From Janibacter sp. CX7 (lineage in GTDB: Bacteria; Actinomycetota; Actinomycetes; Actinomycetales; Dermatophilaceae), in NCBI RefSeq assembly GCF_024362365.1, contig NZ_CP101464.1, positions 930,001 to 994,000 on the forward strand: a DNA stretch of 64,000 nt, given 5' to 3'. Positions 44,598 through 52,851 of this stretch are shown here, one piece after another. The notes under the pieces are model-generated. The model saw only the letters and a program-made list of their open reading frames with translations. It was not told the origin of the DNA and did no database searches. Positions within the stretch are counted from its first letter, which is position 1, and every line of letters starts with the position of its first letter. The translations under genes and the position numbers were made by a program.

Positions 44598-46265
44598 GTG
44601 CTGGAGGTCCTCGACACCGACTCTGTCCGCCGGTGGGTCGTCATGACCCGCGCGGCCCTCGCTGCGCGCCGGGCCGAGATCGATGCGCTCAACGTCTACC
44701 CCGTGCCCGACGGTGACACGGGCACCAACATGTACCTCACCCTCGACGAGGCCCTCGCTGGCGCGATGCGCGAGCAGGAGGCCATGGGCGTCGTCGGCAC
44801 GGCCCCGCTCTCCCTGGAGGCCGCGGTGCTCTCCCGCTCGGCGCTGCTGTCGGCGCGGGGCAACTCCGGGGTCATCCTCAGTCAGCTCGTGCGGGGGGTG
44901 AGCGAGGTCGTCTCCTCGGAGGAGCTCGACGAGGTCGACGTCGCCGCGGTCGGCCGGGCGGTGCGGCAGGGTGCGCGTCGGGCCCGCGAGAGCGTCGTGC
45001 GCCCCCAGGAGGGCACGATCCTGTCCGTGGCCGACGCCACCGCCGACGAGGTCGAGCGGGTCATCGGGGCCGGAGGCCGGCTCGGCGACGTCACCCGGGC
45101 CGCGGTCGACGCGGCTCGCGCGGCCCTGGCCCGCACGCCCGAGCAGCTCCAGGTCCTCGCCGACGCCGGGGTCGTCGATGCCGGAGCGGCGGGCTACCTG
45201 CTCTTCGTCGAGGCCCTCGACCAGGTCGTCCACGAGCAGGGCGCGCCGTCGCGCTACGCGGTCGACGACTTCACGCTCAACCCCTCGCTGGAGCGCCGGC
45301 CCGACTGGTCGACGCCCACCACCGCGACTGCGGGCTCCCACGGCGCCGCTCGCGCCGGGTATGACGGGCCGGCCTACGAGGTGATGTACCTCGTCCACGA
45401 CGTGCCCGAGGAGGGGGTCGCCGAGCTGCGCCGCCGCCTCGACGAGATCGGCGACAGCGTCGTCGTCTCGACCGCCTGGGACGTGACCAACGTGCACGTG
45501 CACACCGACGACATCGGCGCGGCGCTCGAGGCCGGCCTGGCCCACGCGACTCCCCAGCGGGTGGCGGTGACCCTCCTCGAGACCGTCGACCGAGCGCCCC
45601 GGCTGGGGGTCTCGATCGTCGCCTGCGCCGCCGGGCCGGGCATCGCGCGCGTCGTCGAGGAGGCCGGCGCGGTCGCCGTCGCCTCGGGCCCAGGCCACCG
45701 CGCCTCGGCCGGCGAGATCGTCGCCGCCGTGCGCACCGCGGGCACGCAGGAGGTCATCCTCCTGCCCAACGACCGCGACACCCGCATGGCCGCTGACGCG
45801 GCCGCCCATGCCGCCGAGCAGGAGGGACGGCGGGTGCACGTCATCGGCTCGACGACCGCGGTGCAGGGCCTGGCCGCCCTCGCGGTCCACGACCCGACGC
45901 TGCCGACGCACCACAACGTCCTCGCGATGACCCATGCCGCGGCGGCCACCCGTCACGGCGCGCTGACCATCGCGGTCAAGGCGGGCCTGACGAGCGGTGG
46001 CATGTGTGCCGTCGACGACGTGCTCGGCGTCGTCGACGGCGACATCACGATCGTCGGCTCCGACCTCGACGAGGTGGCTCGCGAGGTGCTCGGGGGCATC
46101 GTCGGCCCGGGCACCGAGCTGATCACCCTCGTCGTCGGCGCCGACGCGCCCGACGGGCTCGTCGACCGCCTCGTCGAGTGGATCGAGGAGCGCCGCGAGG
46201 GCATCGAGGTCCAGGTCGTCGAGGGCGGGCAGCCGCACTACCTGCTGCTTCTCGGGGCCGAGTAG
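44598..46265 (+). CDS. DAK2-domain protein (FakA-like)
   Basis: 555 residues. The N-terminal DhaL/DAK2 kinase domain has ALNVYPVPDGDTGTNMYLTL and RGNSGVILSQLVRGVSE. The C-terminal half matches the fatty-acid-kinase A layout (EVMYLVHD, PDGLVDRLVEWI). FakA phosphorylates fatty acids held by FakB; no fakB is nearby, so the role is by homology. The GTG at 44598 gives (M)LEVLDTDSVRRW; the GTG at 44589 is equally possible. It overlaps recG by one base, a conserved neighbourhood. Confidence 0.87.
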   Translation: MLEVLDTDSVRRWVVMTRAALAARRAEIDALNVYPVPDGDTGTNMYLTLDEALAGAMREQEAMGVVGTAPLSLEAAVLSRSALLSARGNSGVILSQLVRGVSEVVSSEELDEVDVAAVGRAVRQGARRARESVVRPQEGTILSVADATADEVERVIGAGGRLGDVTRAAVDAARAALARTPEQLQVLADAGVVDAGAAGYLLFVEALDQVVHEQGAPSRYAVDDFTLNPSLERRPDWSTPTTATAGSHGAARAGYDGPAYEVMYLVHDVPEEGVAELRRRLDEIGDSVVVSTAWDVTNVHVHTDDIGAALEAGLAHATPQRVAVTLLETVDRAPRLGVSIVACAAGPGIARVVEEAGAVAVASGPGHRASAGEIVAAVRTAGTQEVILLPNDRDTRMAADAAAHAAEQEGRRVHVIGSTTAVQGLAALAVHDPTLPTHHNVLAMTHAAAATRHGALTIAVKAGLTSGGMCAVDDVLGVVDGDITIVGSDLDEVAREVLGGIVGPGTELITLVVGADAPDGLVDRLVEWIEERREGIEVQVVEGGQPHYLLLLGAE

Positions 46266-48481
46266 TGGCGACCGAGGAGACCCGGCTCAAGGGCCTGCTC
46301 GGCGGGCAGGCGGCGAGCAAGCTCGCGAAGCACCGCGACATCGAGACCGTCGGTGACCTGCTCGCCTTCGCCCCGCGCCGCTACCGCACGGCCGACGTCG
46401 ACCTCGGCAACCCCCGGGTCGGCGACTTCCTCGTCGCCGTCGCGCGGGTCGAGTCGGCGCGTACCCGCCCGATGGCCAAGCGGCGCGGTCGGATGCTCGA
46501 GGCGACGATCACCGACGGGCGCTCGCGCATGCGGGTGACCTTCTTCGACGCCCGCGGCCACGAGCACAAGCTCGTCGCCGGGCGCGAGCTGCTCTTCGCC
46601 GGGACGGTCTCGCAGTTCCGCGGGGAGACCCAGCTCGCCCACCCGGGCTACGCCACCCTCGAGGAAGCCGCCGCCCTCGGCGAGCTCGGCGATGCCGACC
46701 ACACCGGCCTCATCCCGATCTACCGCCACGTGCCCGGCGTGCACCCGTGGACGATCACCCGCTGCGTGCGGCTCGTCCTCGGCCAGCTCGACGGCGTCGT
46801 CGACACCGTCCCGCAGTCCCTGCGCAGCCGCCGCGGGCTGCTCGACCGGGGCGGCGCCCTTCGTGCCCTGCATGCACCTCGCGACCACGCCGACGTCGAC
46901 GCGGCCCGCCGCCACCTGCGCTACGAGGAGGCCCTCGTCCTGCAGTGCCTGCTCGGGCAGCGCCGCATCGAGGCCGCGGCCGTCGCGACGACGAGCCGCA
47001 GCCCGCGCGAGGGTGGGCTGCTCAGCGACTTCGACGCCCGCCTGCCCTTCGAGCTGACGGCCGGCCAGCAGGAGGTCAGCCGCGAGATCCTCGGCGAGAT
47101 GGCCCGCCCGACGCCGATGCACCGGCTGCTCCAGGGAGAGGTCGGCTCCGGCAAGACGGTCGTCGCGCTGCGGGCGATGCTCGCCGCCGTCGACTCCGGG
47201 GGGCAGGCGGCCCTGCTCGCCCCGACCGAGGTCCTCGCCGCCCAGCACGTCGCGTCGATCCGCGGGATGCTCGGTGACCTCGCCGAGGGCGGCATGCTCG
47301 GCGGAGCGGAGCACGCCACCCGCGTCACCCTCCTCACCGGGTCGATGTCGGCCGCCCGACGCCGCGAGGCGCTGCTCGAGATCGCCTCGGGCGACGCCGG
47401 CATCGTCATCGGCACCCACGCCCTGCTCGAGGACAAGGTGACCTTCGCCGACCTCGCGCTCGTCGTCGTCGACGAGCAGCACCGCTTCGGGGTCGAGCAG
47501 CGCGACGCCCTCCGGGCCAAAGGCCGCACGCCGCCGCACCTGCTCGTCATGACCGCGACCCCGATCCCGCGCACGGTCGCGATGACCGTCTTCGGCGACA
47601 TGGAGACCTCGACGCTGCGCGAGCTGCCGCGCGGCCGGCAGCCGATCACGACCCACGTCGTGCCGGTGCAGGCGCCGGGATGGGTCGACCGCACGTGGCA
47701 GCGGGTCGCCGAGGAGGTCGCCGCCGGTCGGCAGGCCTACGTCGTCTGCCCGCGCATCGGCGGCGACGCTCCCGACGACCTCGACGGGGTCGATCTCGTC
47801 GCCCCCGACGAGCCGGTCGACGACGAGGCCGACGGCGAGCGCGTCGAGGAGCAGGAGCGGCCCGAGCGGCCGCTCGCGGCGGTCGAGGAGGTCATCGTCA
47901 CGCTGGCCGAGCACCCGGCCCTGTCGGGGCTGCGCCTGGAGATGCTCCACGGCCGGATGTCGCCCGACGACAAGGACGCGGTCATGGCCCGCTTCACCGC
48001 CGGCCAGGTCGACGTGCTCGTCTCGACGACGGTCATCGAGGTCGGCGTCGACGTGCCCAATGCCTCGGCGATGGTCATCCTCGACGCCGACCGCTTCGGC
48101 GTCTCGCAGCTGCACCAGCTGCGCGGCCGCGTCGGCCGCGGTGGTCACCCCGGGGTGTGCCTGCTCCTCACCGCCACCGAGAGCGAGACGGCGGGGGAGC
48201 GGCTCACCTCGGTCGCCGGGAGCACCGACGGCTTCGAGCTGGCGCGCCTTGACCTCGAGCAGCGGCACGAGGGCGACGTCCTCGGCCGCGCGCAGCACGG
48301 CACGCGCAACCACCTGCGCCACCTGTCGGTCGTGCGCGACGAGGCGATCATCGAGGAGGCCCGCGAGGACGCGCAGGCCCTCCTCGCGGACGACCCCGAG
48401 CTCGCCGACCACCCGCACCTGCGCGCCCGCGTCGACGACTGGGCCGGCGCGGAGGAGGCCGCCTTCCTCGACAAGGGGTGA
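46265..48481 (+). CDS. recG: ATP-dependent DNA helicase RecG
   Basis: 738 residues from a GTG overlapping the preceding TAG. An N-terminal wedge/OB domain (about 60-150) is followed by helicase motifs: Walker A LLQGEVGSGKTVVALRAM, DEQH box VVVDEQHRFGVEQRD, TATPIPRT, and a C-terminal half with STTVIEVGVDVPNAS and QLRGRVGRG. RecG reverses stalled forks and branch-migrates Holliday junctions. An acidic insertion (about residues 500-535, rich in Asp and Glu) lies inside the second helicase domain. It precedes rsmD by 64 bases. Confidence 0.96.
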   Translation: MATEETRLKGLLGGQAASKLAKHRDIETVGDLLAFAPRRYRTADVDLGNPRVGDFLVAVARVESARTRPMAKRRGRMLEATITDGRSRMRVTFFDARGHEHKLVAGRELLFAGTVSQFRGETQLAHPGYATLEEAAALGELGDADHTGLIPIYRHVPGVHPWTITRCVRLVLGQLDGVVDTVPQSLRSRRGLLDRGGALRALHAPRDHADVDAARRHLRYEEALVLQCLLGQRRIEAAAVATTSRSPREGGLLSDFDARLPFELTAGQQEVSREILGEMARPTPMHRLLQGEVGSGKTVVALRAMLAAVDSGGQAALLAPTEVLAAQHVASIRGMLGDLAEGGMLGGAEHATRVTLLTGSMSAARRREALLEIASGDAGIVIGTHALLEDKVTFADLALVVVDEQHRFGVEQRDALRAKGRTPPHLLVMTATPIPRTVAMTVFGDMETSTLRELPRGRQPITTHVVPVQAPGWVDRTWQRVAEEVAAGRQAYVVCPRIGGDAPDDLDGVDLVAPDEPVDDEADGERVEEQERPERPLAAVEEVIVTLAEHPALSGLRLEMLHGRMSPDDKDAVMARFTAGQVDVLVSTTVIEVGVDVPNASAMVILDADRFGVSQLHQLRGRVGRGGHPGVCLLLTATESETAGERLTSVAGSTDGFELARLDLEQRHEGDVLGRAQHGTRNHLRHLSVVRDEAIIEEAREDAQALLADDPELADHPHLRARVDDWAGAEEAAFLDKG

Positions 48482-48545
48482 CTCGACCCCCTTCGTCCCG
48501 AGCGCCGGTTGGTCGCCGCCGCCGGGCATGGCGCATCATGGTGGC

Positions 48546-49121
48546 GTGACTCGGATCATCAGCGGAGAGGCGGGCGGCCGACGGCTGCGCACGCCCACGG
48601 GCGACGGCACCCGGCCCACGACCGACCGCGTGCGGGAGGCCCTGTTTTCCTCGCTCGAGGCGCGTGACGTCATCGACGGGGCGCACGTGATGGACCTCTA
48701 CGCCGGCTCCGGGGCCCTCGGCCTCGAGGCCGCCAGCCGCGGCGCCGCGAGCGTGCTGCTCGTCGAGTCCGACCGCGGGGCGTCCGCGACGATCCGTGCC
48801 AACATCTCCGACCTCGGCGTCGCGGGAGCCCGCCTGCAGTCGAGCACCGTCGAGCAGGCGCTCGACCGGCCGGCGTCTCTGATGTATGACCTCGTCCTCG
48901 CCGACCCGCCCTACGACGTCACCGAGGAGTCCCTCGGCGCGGTCCTCGAGATGCTGCTCGCCCACCAGTGGCTCGCGCAGGAGCCGGTCATCGTCATCGA
49001 GCGCTCGTCGCGCTCGCCGGAGCCGACCTGGCCCGACGGGATCGTCGCCGAGGGGTCGAAGTCCTACGGCGAGACGACCCTGTGGTTCGCGACCCGGGTC
49101 GCCCCCGACTACCAGATCTGA
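48546..49121 (+). CDS. rsmD: 16S rRNA (guanine966-N2)-methyltransferase
   Basis: 191 residues from GTG. TRIISGEAGGRRLRTP, RVREALFSSLEA, VMDLYAGSGALGLEAASRGA (SAM site) and VLADPPYDV (catalytic DPPY) are the RsmD hallmarks. An in-frame ATG at 48528 is an alternative start. It normally sits next to coaD; here a hemerythrin gene separates them. Confidence 0.95.
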   Translation: MTRIISGEAGGRRLRTPTGDGTRPTTDRVREALFSSLEARDVIDGAHVMDLYAGSGALGLEAASRGAASVLLVESDRGASATIRANISDLGVAGARLQSSTVEQALDRPASLMYDLVLADPPYDVTEESLGAVLEMLLAHQWLAQEPVIVIERSSRSPEPTWPDGIVAEGSKSYGETTLWFATRVAPDYQI

Positions 49122-49169
49122 GCGCCCCGCATCCCGCCGCGGGCCCGTGCATCCGGTAGGAATGGGGCC

Positions 49170-49724
49170 ATGAGCGACTACACGATCCCGCGCCCGGCCG
49201 CTGGGGACATCACCGACCTCATCGCCGACGACCACCGCCTCTTCGAGGAACTCATGCGCGACATGCGTGATGTCAGCGCCGACCGCGACGGGGCCCGCAG
49301 CGCATTCGCCGCGCTTCTCATCGCGCACAGCGAGGCCGAGGAGGAGGTCGTCTACCCCAAGCTCGTCCGACGCGATGTCATCGAGGGCGAGGAGGAGCAC
49401 CACGGGGAGAAGGAGCACGCCGCGACCAACGAGGCGCTGCTCCACCTGCTGCAGGCCAAGGGCACCGACACCCAGAAGTTCGACGACGCCGTGGAGGCAG
49501 TCGCCGAGGTGCTCAACCACCACATCGGCGAGGAGGAGCAGACCATCCTCAACCCGGCTCGCGAGGACGCCTCCGAGGAGCTGCGCCAGCAGCTGGGTGC
49601 CGACTGGGCCGCCCGACGCAACGAGCTGCTCGAGGACGGCGCCGGGTCGCTCGAGCAGGTCGAGTCGCTGGTGAAGCAGGCCTACGAGGACGGGCTCCTG
49701 CCCAACGACGACCAGCCGTCATGA
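49170..49724 (+). CDS. Hemerythrin HHE-domain protein
   Basis: 184 residues. Iron-ligand candidates are in LIADDHRLFEELM, LIAHSEAEEEVVYP, EEHHGEKEHAATNEALLH and VLNHHIGEEEQTIL. Such proteins bind a di-iron centre and sense or buffer oxygen, NO or iron. Its stop overlaps the coaD start (ATGA), so it is translated with coaD. The place between rsmD and coaD is unusual, since those two are normally adjacent. Confidence 0.92.
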   Translation: MSDYTIPRPAAGDITDLIADDHRLFEELMRDMRDVSADRDGARSAFAALLIAHSEAEEEVVYPKLVRRDVIEGEEEHHGEKEHAATNEALLHLLQAKGTDTQKFDDAVEAVAEVLNHHIGEEEQTILNPAREDASEELRQQLGADWAARRNELLEDGAGSLEQVESLVKQAYEDGLLPNDDQPS

Positions 49725-50203
49725 CGCGCGCCGTCTGCCCGGGCTCCTACGACCCGGTGACCGTCGGCCACGTCGACGTCTTCCGCCGGGCCGCCACGCT
49801 CTTCGACGAGGTCGTCGTGGCGATCCTGCACAACCCCGCGAAGCAGGGAACCTTCACCGTCGACGAGCGGGTCGCCCTCATCGAGGCGCAGGTGGCCGAC
49901 CTCGACAACGTGCGGGTGCAGGCCTTCGCCAACCGGCTCGTCGTCGACGTGTGCACCGAGCTCGACGCCCAGGTGCTGCTCAAGGGCCTTCGCGGGGAGA
50001 CCGATTTTTCCTACGAGTGGCCGATGGCGCTGATGAACCGGCACCTCACGGGTGTCGAGACCCTCTTGATCCCCGGAGACCCGCGCCACGAGCACGTCTC
50101 CTCCTCGCTGGTCAAGGAGGTCGCGCGCTTCGGTGGCGACGTCACCGGTCTCGTCTCCGACGAGGTGCGCGACGCCCTCGTGGAGCGTCTGCCCCGGCCC
50201 TGA
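49721..50203 (+). CDS. coaD: Phosphopantetheine adenylyltransferase
   Basis: 160 residues. VCPGSYDPVTVGHVDVFRRA holds the HxGH-type nucleotide site and LIPGDPRHEHVSSSLVKEV the C-terminal motif. It makes dephospho-CoA. It overlaps the hemerythrin gene by four bases and is followed by a hairpin. Confidence 0.97.
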   Translation: MTRAVCPGSYDPVTVGHVDVFRRAATLFDEVVVAILHNPAKQGTFTVDERVALIEAQVADLDNVRVQAFANRLVVDVCTELDAQVLLKGLRGETDFSYEWPMALMNRHLTGVETLLIPGDPRHEHVSSSLVKEVARFGGDVTGLVSDEVRDALVERLPRP

Positions 50204-50211
50204 GGCCCACT

Positions 50212-50236
50212 CCCTTCGTCGGTTTGGGACGAAGGG
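50212..50236 (+). terminator. Hairpin after coaD
   Basis: CCCTTCGTC and GACGAAGGG pair perfectly around GGTTTGG, eight bases after the coaD stop. It is made of the recurring octamer. Confidence 0.55.
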
Positions 50237-50307
50237 GGGATCGCCGGTAGTCTGGTGCGTCGGTCTACGTCGTCGTGTCGTGGACCGTTCTGTCGGAGAC
50301 TGGAGCC

Positions 50308-50904
50308 ATGAACCGCAACGCCCCCGCCTCGCCCCTGGTGCTCGATGCCAAGGATGTGGGCCGCCGACCCGGGTCGATGCACGAAGTGTCTCTCCAGGCC
50401 GACGCACCCGCCGACTTCGGCACGGATGTGCTGTCCGTCCCGCAGGGCCAGCCCATGGACCTGCAGGCGCGGATGGAGTCCGTGCACGAGGGCGTGCTGG
50501 TGAGCGGGACGGTCTCTGCCACGGCGACGGGCGCCTGCGTGCGGTGCCTGGACGAGATCGACCTGCCGGTCGACAGCTCGTTCCAGGAGCTGTTCGTCTG
50601 GCCCGATCGGGCGAAGCACCACCGCGAGGTGGACGCGGAGGCCGACGAGGAGGAAGAGCACCGGATCGAGGACGACATGATCGATCTCGAGCCGGTGCTG
50701 CGGGACGCGGTTCTGCCGAACCTGCCGTTCCAACCGGTGTGTCGGGACGACTGTCCGGGTCTGTGCTCCGAGTGCGGAGCCAGGCTCGAGGACGACCCGG
50801 AGCACCACCACGAGCTGATCGACCCCCGGTGGGCGGCACTCGAGGCGCTTGCGCCTCTGGCCACCCCGTCGGGGGATGAGGACAACGAAGAGAAGAGGAA
50901 CTGA
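50308..50904 (+). CDS. DUF177 (YceD-like) protein
   Basis: 198 residues. [20 protein letters not shown] and [19 protein letters not shown] supply the four-cysteine zinc site of the family, always found upstream of rpmF. Its role in 23S rRNA or ribosome biogenesis is suggested by bacterial and plastid relatives. The start [13 protein letters not shown] is preceded by GGAGACTGGAGCC. It ends one base before the rpmF start. Confidence 0.92.
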   Translation: MNRNAPASPLVLDAKDVGRRPGSMHEVSLQADAPADFGTDVLSVPQGQPMDLQARMESVHEGVLVSGTVSATATGACVRCLDEIDLPVDSSFQELFVWPDRAKHHREVDAEADEEEEHRIEDDMIDLEPVLRDAVLPNLPFQPVCRDDCPGLCSECGARLEDDPEHHHELIDPRWAALEALAPLATPSGDEDNEEKRN

Positions 50905-50905
50905 C

Positions 50906-51100
50906 GTGGCCGTCCCGAAGCGGAAGATGTCGCGCTCCAACACCCGTAGCCGTCGGGCGAACTGGAAGGCGACGCCCACCGCGCTGTCGACCTGCCCGCA
51001 GTGCAAGTCGCCCGCGCCGGCCCACCAGGCCTGCCCGAGCTGCGGTACCTACAAGGGTCGCTACTACGCGACCGCGGACCGCACCGAGCACCAGGCCTGA
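50906..51100 (+). CDS. rpmF: 50S ribosomal protein L32
   Basis: 64 residues from [23 protein letters not shown] is the family start and [18 protein letters not shown] the zinc site. A GAAGAGAAGAGGAA stretch serves as ribosome site. Confidence 0.97.
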   Translation: MAVPKRKMSRSNTRSRRANWKATPTALSTCPQCKSPAPAHQACPSCGTYKGRYYATADRTEHQA

Positions 51101-51113
51101 GCCACCTGTCGCA

Positions 51114-51884
51114 ATGAGCGACAGGACCTCACCGGAGCAGCGGCCCGTCGAGGAGCTCTCCCGATACCTCACCGAGGTGACCGGGGAGCCCGTCGACGAG
51201 CCGCTGCTCACGCGTGCCCTCACCCACCGGTCGTTCTCCTACGAGAACGGTGGACTGCCGCACAACGAGCGCCTGGAGTTCCTCGGGGACTCGGTGCTCG
51301 GGCTCGTCGTCACCGACCACCTGCACGACGCCCACCCCGACCTCACCGAGGGCGAGCTGGCGAAGCTGCGTGCCGCGGTGGTCAACATGCGTGCCCTCGC
51401 GGACGTCGGGCGCACGATCGGCCTGGGTGACTTCGTCATGCTCGGACGCGGCGAGGAGAGCACCGGCGGGCGGGACAAGAACTCGATCCTCGCCGACACC
51501 GTCGAGGCGGTCATCGGGGCCGTCTACCTCTCGACGGCCAAGCCGGGCGGTCTCGACGCCGCGAGCCGGCTCGTCCACTCGCTGCTCGACCCGCTGATGC
51601 GGCGCTCGGCGACCCTCGGTGCCGGGCTGGACTGGAAGACCTCGCTGCAGGAGGTCGCCGCGGCCCAGGACCTCGGCGCGGTGCACTACCGCACGAGCGA
51701 CGAGGGCCCGGACCACGACAAGACCTTCACCGCGGCCGCCGTCATCGCCGACGAGATCCGTGGTCGCGGCGTCGGTCGGACGAAGAAGGACGCGGAGCAG
51801 AAGGCTGCGGCCGACGCCTACGCGGCCCTCACTGCCGGTGCCGAGTCGGTCGCTGACGCGCCGGTCACCGACCCGCCGGCCTGA
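51114..51884 (+). CDS. rnc: Ribonuclease III
   Basis: 256 residues. The catalytic domain has [20 protein letters not shown] and [15 protein letters not shown] with the acidic residues; the C-terminal double-stranded-RNA-binding domain runs from about 165 ([39 protein letters not shown]). It processes rRNA and other duplex RNAs. It starts 13 bases after rpmF, and mutM begins one base after its stop, so they form one unit. Confidence 0.97.
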   Translation: MSDRTSPEQRPVEELSRYLTEVTGEPVDEPLLTRALTHRSFSYENGGLPHNERLEFLGDSVLGLVVTDHLHDAHPDLTEGELAKLRAAVVNMRALADVGRTIGLGDFVMLGRGEESTGGRDKNSILADTVEAVIGAVYLSTAKPGGLDAASRLVHSLLDPLMRRSATLGAGLDWKTSLQEVAAAQDLGAVHYRTSDEGPDHDKTFTAAAVIADEIRGRGVGRTKKDAEQKAAADAYAALTAGAESVADAPVTDPPA

Positions 51885-51885
51885 C

Positions 51886-52758
51886 GTGCCGGAGCTGCCC
51901 GAGGTCGAGGTCGTCCGGCGGGGCCTGGCCGACCACGTCAGCGGTCGCACCCTCGATCACGTCGTCCTCACGGGTGAGCGGGTGGCCCGCCGCCACGTGC
52001 CGGGCCCCCGCGACCTCGAGGACCGCCTCGCCGGACGCGCGGTCACCGGCGCCCACCGCCGGGGCAAGTACCTGTGGCTCGCCCTGGCCGACACCCCTGA
52101 CGCCGTGCCCGACGAGGGGCTGATCGTCCACCTCGGCATGAGCGGGCAGATGCTCGTCACCGACCCGGCGGACCCGCTGGCCAAGCACACGCACGGCCGC
52201 CTCGTCTTCACCGACGGGGGACACGAGCTGCGCTTCGTCGACCAGCGCACCTTCGGGGGCTTCGCCCTGGCCGACCTCGTCGACGGCGTGCCGAGCAGCG
52301 TCTCCCACATCGCGCTCGACCCCTTCGACCCGGGCTATGACCGTGACGCCGTCGTGCGAGACATCAAGCAGCGTCGCAGCGGCATCAAGCGGGTGCTGCT
52401 CAACCAGACCGTCGTGTCGGGCATCGGCAACATCTACGCCGACGAGGCGCTGTGGCGGGCCCGGATCCACGGAGAGCGACTGGCGTCGTCCCTGACCAAG
52501 CCGGCCATCGCCCGCCTGCTCGACCACGCCCGCGACGTCATGGCGCAGGCGCTCGACCAGGGCGGCACGAGCTTCGATGCGCTCTACGTCAACGTCAACG
52601 GCGCCTCGGGCTACTTCGACCGGTCGCTGTCGGCCTACGGGCAGGAGGGGCGCCCCTGTCCGCGCTGCGGCACGACGATGCGCCGTGAGCAGTTCATGAA
52701 CCGCAGCTCGACGAGCTGCCCCCGCTGCCAGGTGCGCCCGCGCACGGCCCGGAACTGA
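51886..52758 (+). CDS. mutM: Formamidopyrimidine-DNA glycosylase
   Basis: 290 residues from GTG. The Pro-2/Glu-3 nucleophile is in (M)[12 protein letters not shown], and the zinc finger [20 protein letters not shown] and CPRC ends the protein. It removes oxidised purines such as 8-oxoguanine. The GTG is required because Pro must be residue 2. Two CTAG palindromes lie in the gap to the convergent acyltransferase gene. Confidence 0.97.
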   Translation: MPELPEVEVVRRGLADHVSGRTLDHVVLTGERVARRHVPGPRDLEDRLAGRAVTGAHRRGKYLWLALADTPDAVPDEGLIVHLGMSGQMLVTDPADPLAKHTHGRLVFTDGGHELRFVDQRTFGGFALADLVDGVPSSVSHIALDPFDPGYDRDAVVRDIKQRRSGIKRVLLNQTVVSGIGNIYADEALWRARIHGERLASSLTKPAIARLLDHARDVMAQALDQGGTSFDALYVNVNGASGYFDRSLSAYGQEGRPCPRCGTTMRREQFMNRSSTSCPRCQVRPRTARN

Positions 52759-52776
52759 CCCCCTTCGCCCCGGCTC

Positions 52777-52808
52777 AACTCCGCAAGACCCTAGGGTTTT
52801 GCGGAGTT
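52777..52808. repeat. CTAG-centred palindrome, copy 4
   Basis: AACTCCGCAAGACCCT followed by AGGGTTTTGCGGAGTT. Relative to copy 1 both sides changed (CTCTGC/GCAGAG to CTCCGC/GCGGAG), so pairing is kept. One G-U pair. It lies 18 bases after the mutM stop. Confidence 0.88.
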
Positions 52809-52817
52809 CGACCCAGA

Positions 52818-52851
52818 CAACCCTGCAAGACCCTAGGGTCTTGCAGAGATC
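52818..52851. repeat. CTAG-centred palindrome, copy 5
   Basis: CAACCCTGCAAGACCCT then AGGGTCTTGCAGAGATC. The inner 12 bases of each arm pair perfectly; the outer bases do not. It runs into the stop codon of the acyltransferase gene (52850-52852), so the repeat supplies part of that stop. Confidence 0.85.
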
